The translations under genes and the position numbers were made by a program. This document shows, piece after piece, positions 17,616 through 25,823 of a stretch of DNA of 64,000 nt (the stretch's first letter is position 1; the number at the start of each line of letters is the position of its first letter). Source of the DNA: Catenovulum sp052056295 (GTDB lineage Bacteria > Pseudomonadota > Gammaproteobacteria > Enterobacterales > Alteromonadaceae); assembly GCF_052056295.1 (NCBI RefSeq), contig NZ_CP182493.1:3596001-3660000 (forward strand), in the 5' to 3' direction. The notes beneath the pieces are model-generated. The model was not told where the DNA came from and searched no databases. It saw nothing but the letters and a program-made list of their open reading frames with translations.

Positions 17616-19928
17616 GTGAGCGTGTTTTCTAAGTTTATTGATTTTTCCCAAAAACAAATCTTTGCAAATCGATTACCTATTATCGCCATATTTGCTGTGA
17701 TAACCCTGCTACTCGGCTATTTTGCGACACAAATAAAGTTGGACGCGGCTTTTACTAAAAACATTCCACTTGAACATCCTTATATGCAAACCTACCTTGA
17801 GTATGCCGATGATTTTGGTGGTGCTAATAATATCTTGATATCTGTTTGTGATAGCAGTGGTGATATCTACAACCCAGATTTTTTTGACAAGTTAAAAAAA
17901 GTCCACGACCAGTTATTCTTTATTTCAGGGGTAAATCGCTCGAGCGTATTGTCACTTTTCTCACCAGCTGTTCGTTATACCGAAATTGTTGAAGAAGGTT
18001 TTATTGGTGGACCCGTAATCCCTGCGGATTACGCCAATACACAAAGTGATTTAGCTAAAGTACGCCGTAATATTGAAAAGTCAGGCCAAGTAGGGCGCTT
18101 GGTATCGGGTGATTATGCTTGTGCTATGGTGACAGCTCAGTTACTTGAAGTTGATCCAACCACTAAAAAGCCGATAGATACGATAAATTTTGCTAAAACC
18201 TTAGAGCAAGATTTACGCGAAAAGCTGCAAAGTAAACAACATACTATCCATATTATTGGTTTTGCCAAAATGGTCGGCGATGTTGCAGCAGGCGCAAAAA
18301 ACGTCTTACTGTTTTTTGTTGTCGCTATGCTGATCACCTGTGTTTTGGTTTATTTATTCTGCCATTCTGCTTTGTTAACCGCACTGCCTATTGTGTGTTC
18401 AGTGATAGCTATGATTTGGAAAATAGGTTTGTTGTCTGTGCTCGGCTTTGGTTTAGATCCTATGTCGATTTTGCTGCCGTTTTTGATATTTGCCATAGGC
18501 GTCAGCCATGGTGTGCAAATGATAAACAGCATAGGTAAAAGGGTTGCCAGTGGCGCAGGGGCTAAAATTGCCGCTAAAAAGAGCTTTAAAGCATTATTTT
18601 TACCAGGATTTGTCGCACTTGTTTCCGATTGTATTGGCTTTATAACAATACTCAGCATTGATATTGGTATTATCCAAGAATTGGCAATAGCTGCATCAAT
18701 TGGTGTAGGTGTGATTATTTTAACCAACCTGATTTTACTGCCTGTGTTGGTTTCTTATATTCGTTTCCCGCACGATTACGAATCGCGCATCGAATCAAGC
18801 AAAATGGCCGTTTTGTGGCCTGCTTTAGTCAAACTCACAGATAGAGCTTTTGCGCCTGTATTGGTGTTAATTATGATAGCGCTGTTTGCATTTGGCTGGG
18901 TTTATTCTAGCAATATGAAAATAGGTGATTTGCACGCTGGCGCGCCTGCACTGCATGAAGATTCACGTTATAACCAAGATACTTTTTTGATTACTGATAA
19001 ATACGAAATTGGCGTGGATATTTTGTCAGTGATTGCAGAAAGTGTGCCGGATGCTTGTACTGATTTTGCCATTATGAAAAACATTGATGATTTTCAATTC
19101 AGATTATCCAATGTTGAAGGCGTACAATCGAGCATTAGTTTAACCAGTGTAACTAAAACCATTACCGCTGGATATAACGAGGGCAACCCTAAATGGCGAG
19201 TCTTGCCAAAAGACACTGCTTCTATGGCGCAGTCGGTTGCACGTGTGCCTACAAGTACTGGGTTATTAAACACAGATTGTAGTGCAATGCCTATATTACT
19301 GTTTTTACAAGATCATAAAGCTGAAACCATTGAACGTGTTATTAAGGTGGTTAAAGCTGAAAAAGCCAATTACGAAACCGACAAATTGACTTTTAGACTC
19401 GCTTTAGGCCCAGCTGGGGTTATGGGGGCAACCAATGAAGCGGTTGCTGAAGCGCAAATACCTATGATGATTTACGTGTATTTAGCGGTATTTATTTTGT
19501 GTTTATTGTCGTTTAAGAGCTTGCGTGCAACTTTAGCCGTGATTATCCCTTTATTTGTTGTTTCTACATTGGCCCAAGCTTTAATGACCAAGTTGGATAT
19601 AGGTTTAACTGTTTACACCTTGCCCGTTATCGCCTTAGGGGTAGGGATTGGCGTCGATTATGGTATTTATATTCTGTCGAATATGATGGGCAAGTTAAAA
19701 CAAGGTATGCAATTATCTGAAGCATATCGCCAAGCGTTAATTGAACGGGGAAGTGCGGTTATCTTTACTGGCGTGACATTGGCAATTGGTGTCAGTACTT
19801 GGGTGTTTTCTGATCTAAAATTCCAACTGGATATGGGGATTTTATTAACCTTTATGTTTTTAGTGAACATGTTAGGCGCAATCTTCTTCTTGCCTGCCAT
19901 TTGTCGGCTGTTTTGGTGGCGACACTAG
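17616..19928 (+). CDS. RND superfamily (MMPL/SSD-type) transporter
   Basis: A 770-residue inner-membrane transporter with the two-fold RND layout: helix 1 (about 20-39), a periplasmic domain, a five-helix block (about 227-385), helix 7 (about 405-425), a second periplasmic domain and a C-terminal five-helix block (about 630-768). GLDPMSILLPFLIFAIGVSHGVQ-type and GVGIGVDYGIYILS motifs, the latter with the membrane Asp typical of the family, are visible (split here for length). MMPL-type RND proteins often move lipids or other hydrophobic compounds. The start is GTG 17616; GTG 17622 is equally possible since a G-rich stretch precedes both. Last gene of the DUF1302 operon. Confidence 0.9.
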   Translation: MSVFSKFIDFSQKQIFANRLPIIAIFAVITLLLGYFATQIKLDAAFTKNIPLEHPYMQTYLEYADDFGGANNILISVCDSSGDIYNPDFFDKLKKVHDQLFFISGVNRSSVLSLFSPAVRYTEIVEEGFIGGPVIPADYANTQSDLAKVRRNIEKSGQVGRLVSGDYACAMVTAQLLEVDPTTKKPIDTINFAKTLEQDLREKLQSKQHTIHIIGFAKMVGDVAAGAKNVLLFFVVAMLITCVLVYLFCHSALLTALPIVCSVIAMIWKIGLLSVLGFGLDPMSILLPFLIFAIGVSHGVQMINSIGKRVASGAGAKIAAKKSFKALFLPGFVALVSDCIGFITILSIDIGIIQELAIAASIGVGVIILTNLILLPVLVSYIRFPHDYESRIESSKMAVLWPALVKLTDRAFAPVLVLIMIALFAFGWVYSSNMKIGDLHAGAPALHEDSRYNQDTFLITDKYEIGVDILSVIAESVPDACTDFAIMKNIDDFQFRLSNVEGVQSSISLTSVTKTITAGYNEGNPKWRVLPKDTASMAQSVARVPTSTGLLNTDCSAMPILLFLQDHKAETIERVIKVVKAEKANYETDKLTFRLALGPAGVMGATNEAVAEAQIPMMIYVYLAVFILCLLSFKSLRATLAVIIPLFVVSTLAQALMTKLDIGLTVYTLPVIALGVGIGVDYGIYILSNMMGKLKQGMQLSEAYRQALIERGSAVIFTGVTLAIGVSTWVFSDLKFQLDMGILLTFMFLVNMLGAIFFLPAICRLFWWRH

Positions 19929-20003
19929 CCGAGGCATGGTATATCCAAGCTACTTGGGTATATAATACTGACTTTAGACAAACCAATAGGTTAAAGGAAA
20001 ACA

Positions 20004-20858
20004 ATGAGTCAAAAGTCAGTATTTGTTCAATCTTTAGAAGTGAACAATGATAAGCCATTTGTCCTTTTTGGTGGCATGAATGTGTTGGAATCGCGTGATC
20101 TTGCGATGCGCATTGCAGAAAGCTACAAAGAAGTCACAGACAAGTTAGGTATTCCATACGTTTTTAAAGCGTCGTTTGATAAAGCTAACCGCTCTTCAGT
20201 GCATTCATATCGTGGTCCTGGTATGGATGAAGGTTTGAAAATTTTTGAAGAGATCAAAAACACTTTCAACGTACCAACTATTACCGACGTACATGAAACT
20301 TTTCAAGCTGCGCCTGTGGCAGAAGTTGTTGATGTAATTCAGTTACCAGCTTTCTTAGCCCGTCAAACTGACTTAGTTAAAGCTATGGCTGAAACTGGTG
20401 CTGTTATCAACGTGAAAAAACCACAATTTATGTCGCCTTCACAAGTAACTAATTTAGTTGAAAAGTTTGCTGAGTCAGGCAATGAAAAAGTTATTTTATG
20501 TGAGCGTGGAAGCTGCCATGGTTACGACAACCTAGTAGTAGATATGTTAGGTTTTGGCGTAATGAAAGAGGTATCAGACGGTAGCCCGATTATTTTTGAT
20601 GTAACTCATGCACTGCAATGCAGAGATCCTATGGGGTCGGCTTCAGGTGGTCGCAGACATCAAACCGTTGAGCTAGCTCGTGCCGGTATGGCCACTAAGA
20701 TAGCGGGTTTATTTATGGAAGCACATCCTAATCCTGCTGAAGCAAGATGTGATGGTCCTTCTGCTTTCCCATTAGCGCAACTTGAACCGTTTTTGGCTCA
20801 AATCAAAGCACTTGACGATATGGTCAAAAGCTTTGACCCTATTGATATCCCACGTTAA
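20004..20858 (+). CDS. kdsA: 3-deoxy-8-phosphooctulonate synthase (KDO-8-P synthase)
   Basis: Condenses phosphoenolpyruvate with arabinose-5-phosphate to form KDO-8-phosphate, precursor of the lipopolysaccharide inner core. The 284-residue length is typical. Motifs visible are GGMNVLESRD at the N-terminus, FKASFDKANRSS, DVHE, NVKKPQFMSP, CERGS, FDVTHALQ and the C-terminal ARCDGPSAFPL. The asparagine in NVKKPQ marks the metal-independent class. AAGGA precedes the ATG. Here it stands alone, 75 bases downstream of the RND gene; no other KDO genes are adjacent. Confidence 0.97.
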   Translation: MSQKSVFVQSLEVNNDKPFVLFGGMNVLESRDLAMRIAESYKEVTDKLGIPYVFKASFDKANRSSVHSYRGPGMDEGLKIFEEIKNTFNVPTITDVHETFQAAPVAEVVDVIQLPAFLARQTDLVKAMAETGAVINVKKPQFMSPSQVTNLVEKFAESGNEKVILCERGSCHGYDNLVVDMLGFGVMKEVSDGSPIIFDVTHALQCRDPMGSASGGRRHQTVELARAGMATKIAGLFMEAHPNPAEARCDGPSAFPLAQLEPFLAQIKALDDMVKSFDPIDIPR

Positions 20859-20883
20859 TCGTGTTGCAGGATAACTGGATCTC

Positions 20884-21135
20884 TTATTCAGCTACTTGAG
20901 TAATGATAGTGTCTAGTTGTTCTGCAGATTCTTTATCGTTAGCCAATACTGCTTTGTTGACCGAAATTACGATAGCGTCTTCTACTTTTACGTCAGCAAC
21001 TAAACTTGCTACTTCTAATTTGATATCTTTTACTAAGTCAGCTTCAACTGAACTTTTTAAAGAATCACTTGTGTTGGCTGTTGCAGCAAAGCTAACAAAA
21101 GCAACAACTGATACAAAACTTTTTAATATAGACAT
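20884..21135 (-). CDS. Small exported hypothetical protein
   Basis: An 83-residue protein with a clear signal peptide (about residues 1-20, cleavage ATA-NTS) and an acidic, valine/alanine-rich mature part predicted to be helical, with no cysteine. I do not recognise a family. AAGGAG seven bases before the ATG supports expression on this strand; an 84-codon frame on the opposite strand lacks one. Convergent with kdsA, 25 bases away. A stress-type periplasmic protein is possible, but no evidence singles out a role. Confidence 0.65.
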   Translation of the reverse strand: MSILKSFVSVVAFVSFAATANTSDSLKSSVEADLVKDIKLEVASLVADVKVEDAIVISVNKAVLANDKESAEQLDTIITQVAE

Positions 21136-21450
21136 AGTGTACTCCTTAAATCACTAACATTTAGTTAGGCTTGTAATTAACTTTCAATTTTTATTAACAT
21201 TTGGTTGTTGTTTGAACTAATTTTGTTCTCTCAACGGTTTTAAGTATACTCTTGTGTAATTTAATTACAATATTGAAAGCAAATAACTATATTTCTTTTT
21301 GGAATATTAAATGAATTTAGCCTAGTTTATGACGTTTTTTCTATCAAAAAATTGTTAAAACTTCTTTGGGTTAATTGTGGTTTTGATTATCTGTGTTTTA
21401 TTTAAGGTGTTGATATTTAATGTTTATATTTTTATTTTGGAGGCTTTGGT
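21136..21450. other. AT-rich divergent intergenic region
   Basis: Very AT-rich, with many short T and A runs and no plausible gene. It must hold the promoters of the small exported protein (minus) and of the hydrolase-DUF423-rlmM run (plus). I could not fix -35/-10 pairs by eye, and saw no long inverted repeat. Confidence 0.5.
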
Positions 21451-22068
21451 TTGAAAAGTGTTAAATTAATATTAGCACATGGTGCCGGTGCGGGTAGCCA
21501 ATCGGACTTTATGCAATCAATCTGTAATAAAGTTACAGAGTTCACAAAAAAACAAATGAAAGAAAATGTTGAAGTCATTTTGTTTGATTTTCCTTATATG
21601 CAACAAATACATGCGACAGGAAAAAAGCGTCCACCTGACAAAATGGCAAAGTTGGTTGCAGCGTTTGAACAACAAGTAGGGCAAGTTTCTGCAGACGACA
21701 TTATCTTTGTTGCAGGAAAATCTATGGGCGCGCGGGTTGCGCTTGAAACCGTTTTAGCTTCGAATCGTACGATTAATGCGGCAATTGCTTTGGGTTATCC
21801 ATTTTATCCGCCCGGCAAAGCAGAAAAACATCGACTTGAATTACTGCAGAAAACCTCAGCACCTTGTTTAATCATTCAAGGCGAAAGAGATACTTTTGGT
21901 AATCGTGATTGGGTTGAACAGCAAGCGTTAAGCAACAACATACGAATTAATTGGATTACTGCAGCCGATCATAGTTTAAAGCCATTAAAATCATCTGGAG
22001 TGAGTCACGAGCAGGCGTTAGACTCTGCTAGTCATGCAATTGTTGAGTTTATAAAAGCCCATGTATAG
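21451..22068 (+). CDS. Alpha/beta hydrolase (KANL3/Tex30-like)
   Basis: A 205-residue hydrolase fold protein with the early LILAHGAGAGS oxyanion motif, the nucleophile elbow GKSMGAR (Ser at about residue 92) and a C-terminal AADHSLKP carrying the catalytic histidine. This arrangement is seen in the KANL3/Tex30-like family of small hydrolases, whose substrates are not well known. It begins with TTG, supported by GGAGG eight bases before; no ATG or GTG lies nearby in frame. Its 3' end overlaps the DUF423 gene by eight bases, suggesting translational coupling. Confidence 0.82.
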   Translation: MKSVKLILAHGAGAGSQSDFMQSICNKVTEFTKKQMKENVEVILFDFPYMQQIHATGKKRPPDKMAKLVAAFEQQVGQVSADDIIFVAGKSMGARVALETVLASNRTINAAIALGYPFYPPGKAEKHRLELLQKTSAPCLIIQGERDTFGNRDWVEQQALSNNIRINWITAADHSLKPLKSSGVSHEQALDSASHAIVEFIKAHV

Positions 22069-22420
22069 AAATATTATTCAAAGTTTTGCCGCTTTAGCTG
22101 GCGCATTGGCTGTGGCTTTGGGCGCTTATGCAAGTCATGCTGCTTTGCCTGAGCAAGCTAAACTTTGGTTAAACACGGCTGTGTTTTATCAATTAGTCCA
22201 TGCTGTTTTATTATTTTGCCTTGTATTTATATTACCCGAATCTCGCCTGAGTACAGTGATTTTAGGCTGTTTTGCCAGCGCTATCGTATTATTTTGCGGA
22301 AATTTATATTTACTGGCATTTTCTATTGTTACAATTGGCACATTAACACCAATAGGTGGCAGCTTGTTTATTCTTGCTTGGTTGCTGCTAATGGTTTCTG
22401 TGTTTTTTAAAGGTAAATAA
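22061..22420 (+). CDS. ygdD: DUF423 family inner-membrane protein (YgdD-like)
   Basis: A 119-residue protein with four membrane helices (about 7-24, 41-58, 67-87, 93-114). The ALAVALGAYASHAALP and FYQLVHAVLLF motifs and the terminal GGSLFILAWLL are typical of DUF423/YgdD. The function is unknown. The gene overlaps the preceding hydrolase and its stop abuts the rlmM start codon, the same ygdD-rlmM adjacency as in E. coli. Confidence 0.92.
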   Translation: MYRNIIQSFAALAGALAVALGAYASHAALPEQAKLWLNTAVFYQLVHAVLLFCLVFILPESRLSTVILGCFASAIVLFCGNLYLLAFSIVTIGTLTPIGGSLFILAWLLLMVSVFFKGK

Positions 22421-23470
22421 ATGTCTCGTTATGTTTTGTATTGCCGCGCTGGTTTTGAAAAAGATTGCGCAAATGAAATTCAACACCACGCAGCTGAAGC
22501 TGGGTTATTTGGTTTTTGCCGCGCGAAAGATAACTTAGGTTATGTTGAATTTGAGCTGACCAATGGCGACAGTGGCGCATTATTCTCCAAGGTAAAACTT
22601 GATAAGCTAGTATTTACCCGCCAATGGTTTTGTTTAATTGAAGAGCTGTTTGACTTAGATCCGGTAGACAGAATTTCACCCTTGGTAAAAGCATTAGTGG
22701 GTCAGCAGTATGCAGATATTACCATGGATTATGCGGATACCAATGAAGGCAAAGCAGTTTCTGGATTTACCAAAAAATTCTCAGTGCCGCTTAAAAAAGC
22801 ATTAGAAAAACAAAAAGTCATTCAACGCAAAGCAACAGCTGTTTTACATGTATTTTTCTTTAATTCACAACATATCTTAGTTGGTTTTAGCCCTAGTAAT
22901 AATAGAAGTGATTTACACCTAGGGATAAAACGCTTGAAGTTTCCAGCAGCCGCGCCGAGTCGTTCAACCCTTAAACTGGAAGAAGCATTCCATTATTTTA
23001 TTGCTAAAGATGATTGGCCGACAAAGTTATCTGGTGGGTTAAATGCGGTTGATTTAGGTGCAGCACCAGGTGGCTGGACTTATCAATTAGTGCAACGTGG
23101 CATGATGGTTAGTGCGATTGATAATGGGCCAATGAACAAAGACTTGATGGAAACTGGCCAAGTGAAACATTTTCGCGAAGACGGTTTTAAATATGAGCCG
23201 AAAAAACGCAATGTGCATTGGCTAGTGTGCGACATGGTTGAAAAGCCAGCCAGAGTTGCGGACTTGATGGTTAAGTGGATAGTCAATGGCTGGTGCCAAG
23301 ATGCTATTTTTAATTTGAAGTTACCGATGAAACAAAGGTTTCAACATTTGCAACAAGTAATTGAGCAAATGCAGGTATCTTTATATGAAGGTGGTGTGCG
23401 TTATCAACTTAAAGTTAAACACTTGTACCATGACAGGGAAGAGGTTACTTGTTATTTGTCGCGCATCTAG
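22421..23470 (+). CDS. rlmM: 23S rRNA 2'-O-ribose C2498 methyltransferase RlmM
   Basis: Methylates the 2'-hydroxyl of C2498 in 23S rRNA using S-adenosylmethionine. The 349-residue protein has an N-terminal ferredoxin-like/THUMP-type RNA-binding part (about 1-190) and a Rossmann methyltransferase domain whose SAM loop is VDLGAAPGGWTYQLV (about 208-222). Lysines and an aspartate of the K-D-K-E-type set are plausible in VCDMVE and NLKLPMK. Length matches E. coli RlmM (366). It begins directly after the DUF423 stop and precedes cmoM by 19 bases. Confidence 0.95.
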   Translation: MSRYVLYCRAGFEKDCANEIQHHAAEAGLFGFCRAKDNLGYVEFELTNGDSGALFSKVKLDKLVFTRQWFCLIEELFDLDPVDRISPLVKALVGQQYADITMDYADTNEGKAVSGFTKKFSVPLKKALEKQKVIQRKATAVLHVFFFNSQHILVGFSPSNNRSDLHLGIKRLKFPAAAPSRSTLKLEEAFHYFIAKDDWPTKLSGGLNAVDLGAAPGGWTYQLVQRGMMVSAIDNGPMNKDLMETGQVKHFREDGFKYEPKKRNVHWLVCDMVEKPARVADLMVKWIVNGWCQDAIFNLKLPMKQRFQHLQQVIEQMQVSLYEGGVRYQLKVKHLYHDREEVTCYLSRI

Positions 23471-23489
23471 GTTTCTAGGCCCATAGTTA

Positions 23490-24275
23490 ATGTATAAACC
23501 CGATCAAAACTTTACCGATATCGCGAATAAATTTGCTGACAATATTTATAAAACCTCCAAAGGACGTTTGCGCCTAGCAGTCTTGCAGCAAGATTTAACC
23601 AATCAGGGGTTAGTCGCATGTGAAAATCAAGATATCGCGTTACAAAGAATACTTGATGTTGGTGCTGGCTTGGGTCATATGTCAGTGTGGTTGGCACAGC
23701 AAGGACATCAGGTGACAGCTGTAGAAGTTGCGCCCAATATGGTGGAATCGGCGAAAGTTTTTGCCCAGCAGTTAGCAGTGGAAGTTGATTTTCACTGTCA
23801 GCCAGCGCAAGATTTTATTCGAGTTTATCAAGGTGAACAATTCGACTGGTTAATCTGCCATGCTGTGTTGGAATGGATTGCCGAGCCACAAGCTTTTATC
23901 GACTATTTGTTTAAAGTACTCAAGCCTGGCGGCAAACTGTCGATAATGTTTTTTAATAACACAGCAAAATTAATCGGCAATTTGTTGTACGGCAATTTTG
24001 ATTACATCAATAGTGGCATGCGGGCGAAGAAGCAAGTTAGATTAAGTCCAAATTACCCACAAGAGCCACAACAAGTTTATACTTGGTTAGAGCAGTACGG
24101 CAAAATAGTGCATAAACGCGGCGTTCGTTGTTTTCACGACTATATGATTGACCGCGCTATGTGGCACAGTCACTTTGAACAAATTGTCGAACAAGAGCTT
24201 GCAGTATCGGATTCAGAGCCATTTATCTCTATGGGGAAATATATACATGTGGTGGTGGAAAAACATTCAAACTAA
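23490..24275 (+). CDS. cmoM: tRNA 5-carboxymethoxyuridine methyltransferase CmoM
   Basis: Methylates cmo5U34 to the methyl ester mcmo5U in certain tRNAs. The 261-residue protein has the N-terminal FTDIANKFADNIYKTSKG typical of CmoM/SmtA, a SAM loop LDVGAGLGHMSVWLA, the HAVLEWIAEP segment, FDYINSGMR and KRGVRCFHDY motifs that distinguish CmoM from generic methyltransferases. cmoA and cmoB, which make the substrate modification, lie about 18 kb away on the other strand, so all three late steps are encoded in this window. It overlaps the start of a lipoprotein gene by 29 bases. Confidence 0.94.
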   Translation: MYKPDQNFTDIANKFADNIYKTSKGRLRLAVLQQDLTNQGLVACENQDIALQRILDVGAGLGHMSVWLAQQGHQVTAVEVAPNMVESAKVFAQQLAVEVDFHCQPAQDFIRVYQGEQFDWLICHAVLEWIAEPQAFIDYLFKVLKPGGKLSIMFFNNTAKLIGNLLYGNFDYINSGMRAKKQVRLSPNYPQEPQQVYTWLEQYGKIVHKRGVRCFHDYMIDRAMWHSHFEQIVEQELAVSDSEPFISMGKYIHVVVEKHSN

Positions 24276-24642
24276 ATTATTGGCTGTTGTGATAACGGCT
24301 GTTTGTTTGTTGTCTGCCTGTGGCGAGCGCGAGCATTACGCGCCAGTTGATTTACTCAAAGAAGTTGATAGATATATGGCACCTGAGTTTGTCAAAGGTG
24401 TGTGGCGCTATCGTGGCGCACGTGCAATTGACGAAGGCATTGCCGTTTATATTCAAATACCAGATAGATTAGACATCTCAGAAGTGCAGCATAAAAGTTA
24501 TTTAATTGAAACCATATGCCCAAAAGCTGAAGCAATAGAATTTTGGCGCAAACTAATTCGCTATGACTTTTATTTACGCACCTACAATTATGTCGAGCGC
24601 AACTATATAGAAGCCAAGTGCCCTAAACCATTCAACTTGTAG
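24247..24642 (+). CDS. Small lipoprotein of unknown function
   Basis: A 131-residue lipoprotein. The start at ATG 24247 follows GGGGAA and gives MWWWKN, a hydrophobic helix and a lipobox LSAC with lipidated Cys25. The mature domain (about 105 residues) contains two further cysteines (CPKA and CPKP motifs) and many tyrosines; I do not recognise the family. It overlaps the cmoM 3' end by 29 bases in a different frame. A longer in-frame reading from 24148 would bury the signal sequence and is unlikely. Glycine follows the lipid-modified cysteine, so outer-membrane sorting is likely. Confidence 0.75.
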   Translation: MWWWKNIQTKLLAVVITAVCLLSACGEREHYAPVDLLKEVDRYMAPEFVKGVWRYRGARAIDEGIAVYIQIPDRLDISEVQHKSYLIETICPKAEAIEFWRKLIRYDFYLRTYNYVERNYIEAKCPKPFNL

Positions 24643-24675
24643 CAAATAGACTAGACTTAGGTTAGGGAGGTGCTT

Positions 24676-25695
24676 ATGTATACCTTGCTAACCAATTACC
24701 TTAATGCTTTGTTAAATGAGCCTGAAGATGCTTTTAAACCTGTTAGTTATGTTTGCCAGCAAAAAACTCGCTATCAAGTTGAGATTAAGCAGCATAGTGC
24801 TGGCATACTTGAGCTAATACCGGCAACGCTGGTTAAACATTCACTCATTTTATCTTGTGCTGTACATGGCGACGAAACGGCGCCGGTAGAAGTTTTAGAT
24901 AAAATTTTGGCCGACATTGTTGTTGGGAAAATTCATTTAAACACTCACTTAGTCATAGTCTTTGCCAATATAGCTGCGATTAAACAAAACAAGCGATATA
25001 TTGATACTAATCTAAATCGATTATTTACCACTGATTTGTTGAATAAGCCGACACAAGCAGGTAATTATGAAGAACATAGAGCAGAACAAATTTGTACTTG
25101 TTTAGCAAAAATTTATTCCGCTGGACTATACCCTTTCCGCACTCATTTAGATTTACATTGTTCTATAAAGCCTTCTATATATCCTATTTTTGCGGTTAAA
25201 CCGGTTAAGTTAGTTGGTGGGCCAGTGGTTGTATATAACACGCCTCTGCGCTATCCAGTGCAAGCTATCATTCATGCGCGTAAACCATCGTCAACTTTAA
25301 GTTTTTACACATGCAACCTATTAGCTTGTTCTTCCGCTACTTTGGAGCTTGGTAAATCTGCAAAGCTCTATAACAATCAATCGAATCTACTTAGACAAAT
25401 TTATGTACATTTAGTCGAGGGGTTAGCATGCACCGAGCTAATACCGCGTTTTTGTGTACACAGCGATCGGCATTTTGTTGTTAGTGATGAGATTGTCAAA
25501 CATAACAAGTTTTTTCATTTTATTAGCCCAGATGTTTTGGTTAATTTTCACCCTCTTGTTCATGCTCAGCCATTCGTTCGGCTGTCTGGCACTGAAACGA
25601 TAGATTCATTTGGAGAAGAGTTTATTTGTTTTGCTAATCAGCAAGTTGAAATTGGCCATAGGGCAGCGTTAATTCTCAAACGATTGAAGCATTAG
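24676..25695 (+). CDS. astE: Succinylglutamate desuccinylase AstE
   Basis: Hydrolyses N-succinylglutamate to succinate and glutamate, the last step of the arginine succinyltransferase (AST) pathway. The 339-residue protein is a zinc carboxypeptidase-type enzyme with the metal motif AVHGDETAPVE (His64, Glu67) and the third ligand in THLDLHCS (about 157). NTNLNRLF-type (here DTNLNRLF) arginine motif follows. ATG 24676 is preferred, since GGGAGG precedes it by six bases; GTG 24670 overlaps that site. Other ast genes are not in this window, so AstE may be supplied from a split location. The alternative aspartoacylase-type amidohydrolase is less likely given the HGDETAPVE spelling. Confidence 0.88.
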   Translation: MYTLLTNYLNALLNEPEDAFKPVSYVCQQKTRYQVEIKQHSAGILELIPATLVKHSLILSCAVHGDETAPVEVLDKILADIVVGKIHLNTHLVIVFANIAAIKQNKRYIDTNLNRLFTTDLLNKPTQAGNYEEHRAEQICTCLAKIYSAGLYPFRTHLDLHCSIKPSIYPIFAVKPVKLVGGPVVVYNTPLRYPVQAIIHARKPSSTLSFYTCNLLACSSATLELGKSAKLYNNQSNLLRQIYVHLVEGLACTELIPRFCVHSDRHFVVSDEIVKHNKFFHFISPDVLVNFHPLVHAQPFVRLSGTETIDSFGEEFICFANQQVEIGHRAALILKRLKH

Positions 25696-25823
25696 TGTAT
25701 TGTGTTTTAAAAAAGTTAATAAAAATGGGTTTTATTGTGTTATTGCTGTGGACATTCGATGTTTAATGGTTAATATTAGCGCTAGCTAAAAGGAATATTA
25801 ACTGCCGTAGTAGGAAGGATACT

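Noticed and set aside
20903..21157. 84-codon plus-strand frame opposite the small exported protein
   Set aside because: No ribosome site, while the minus-strand frame has AAGGAG and a clear signal peptide.
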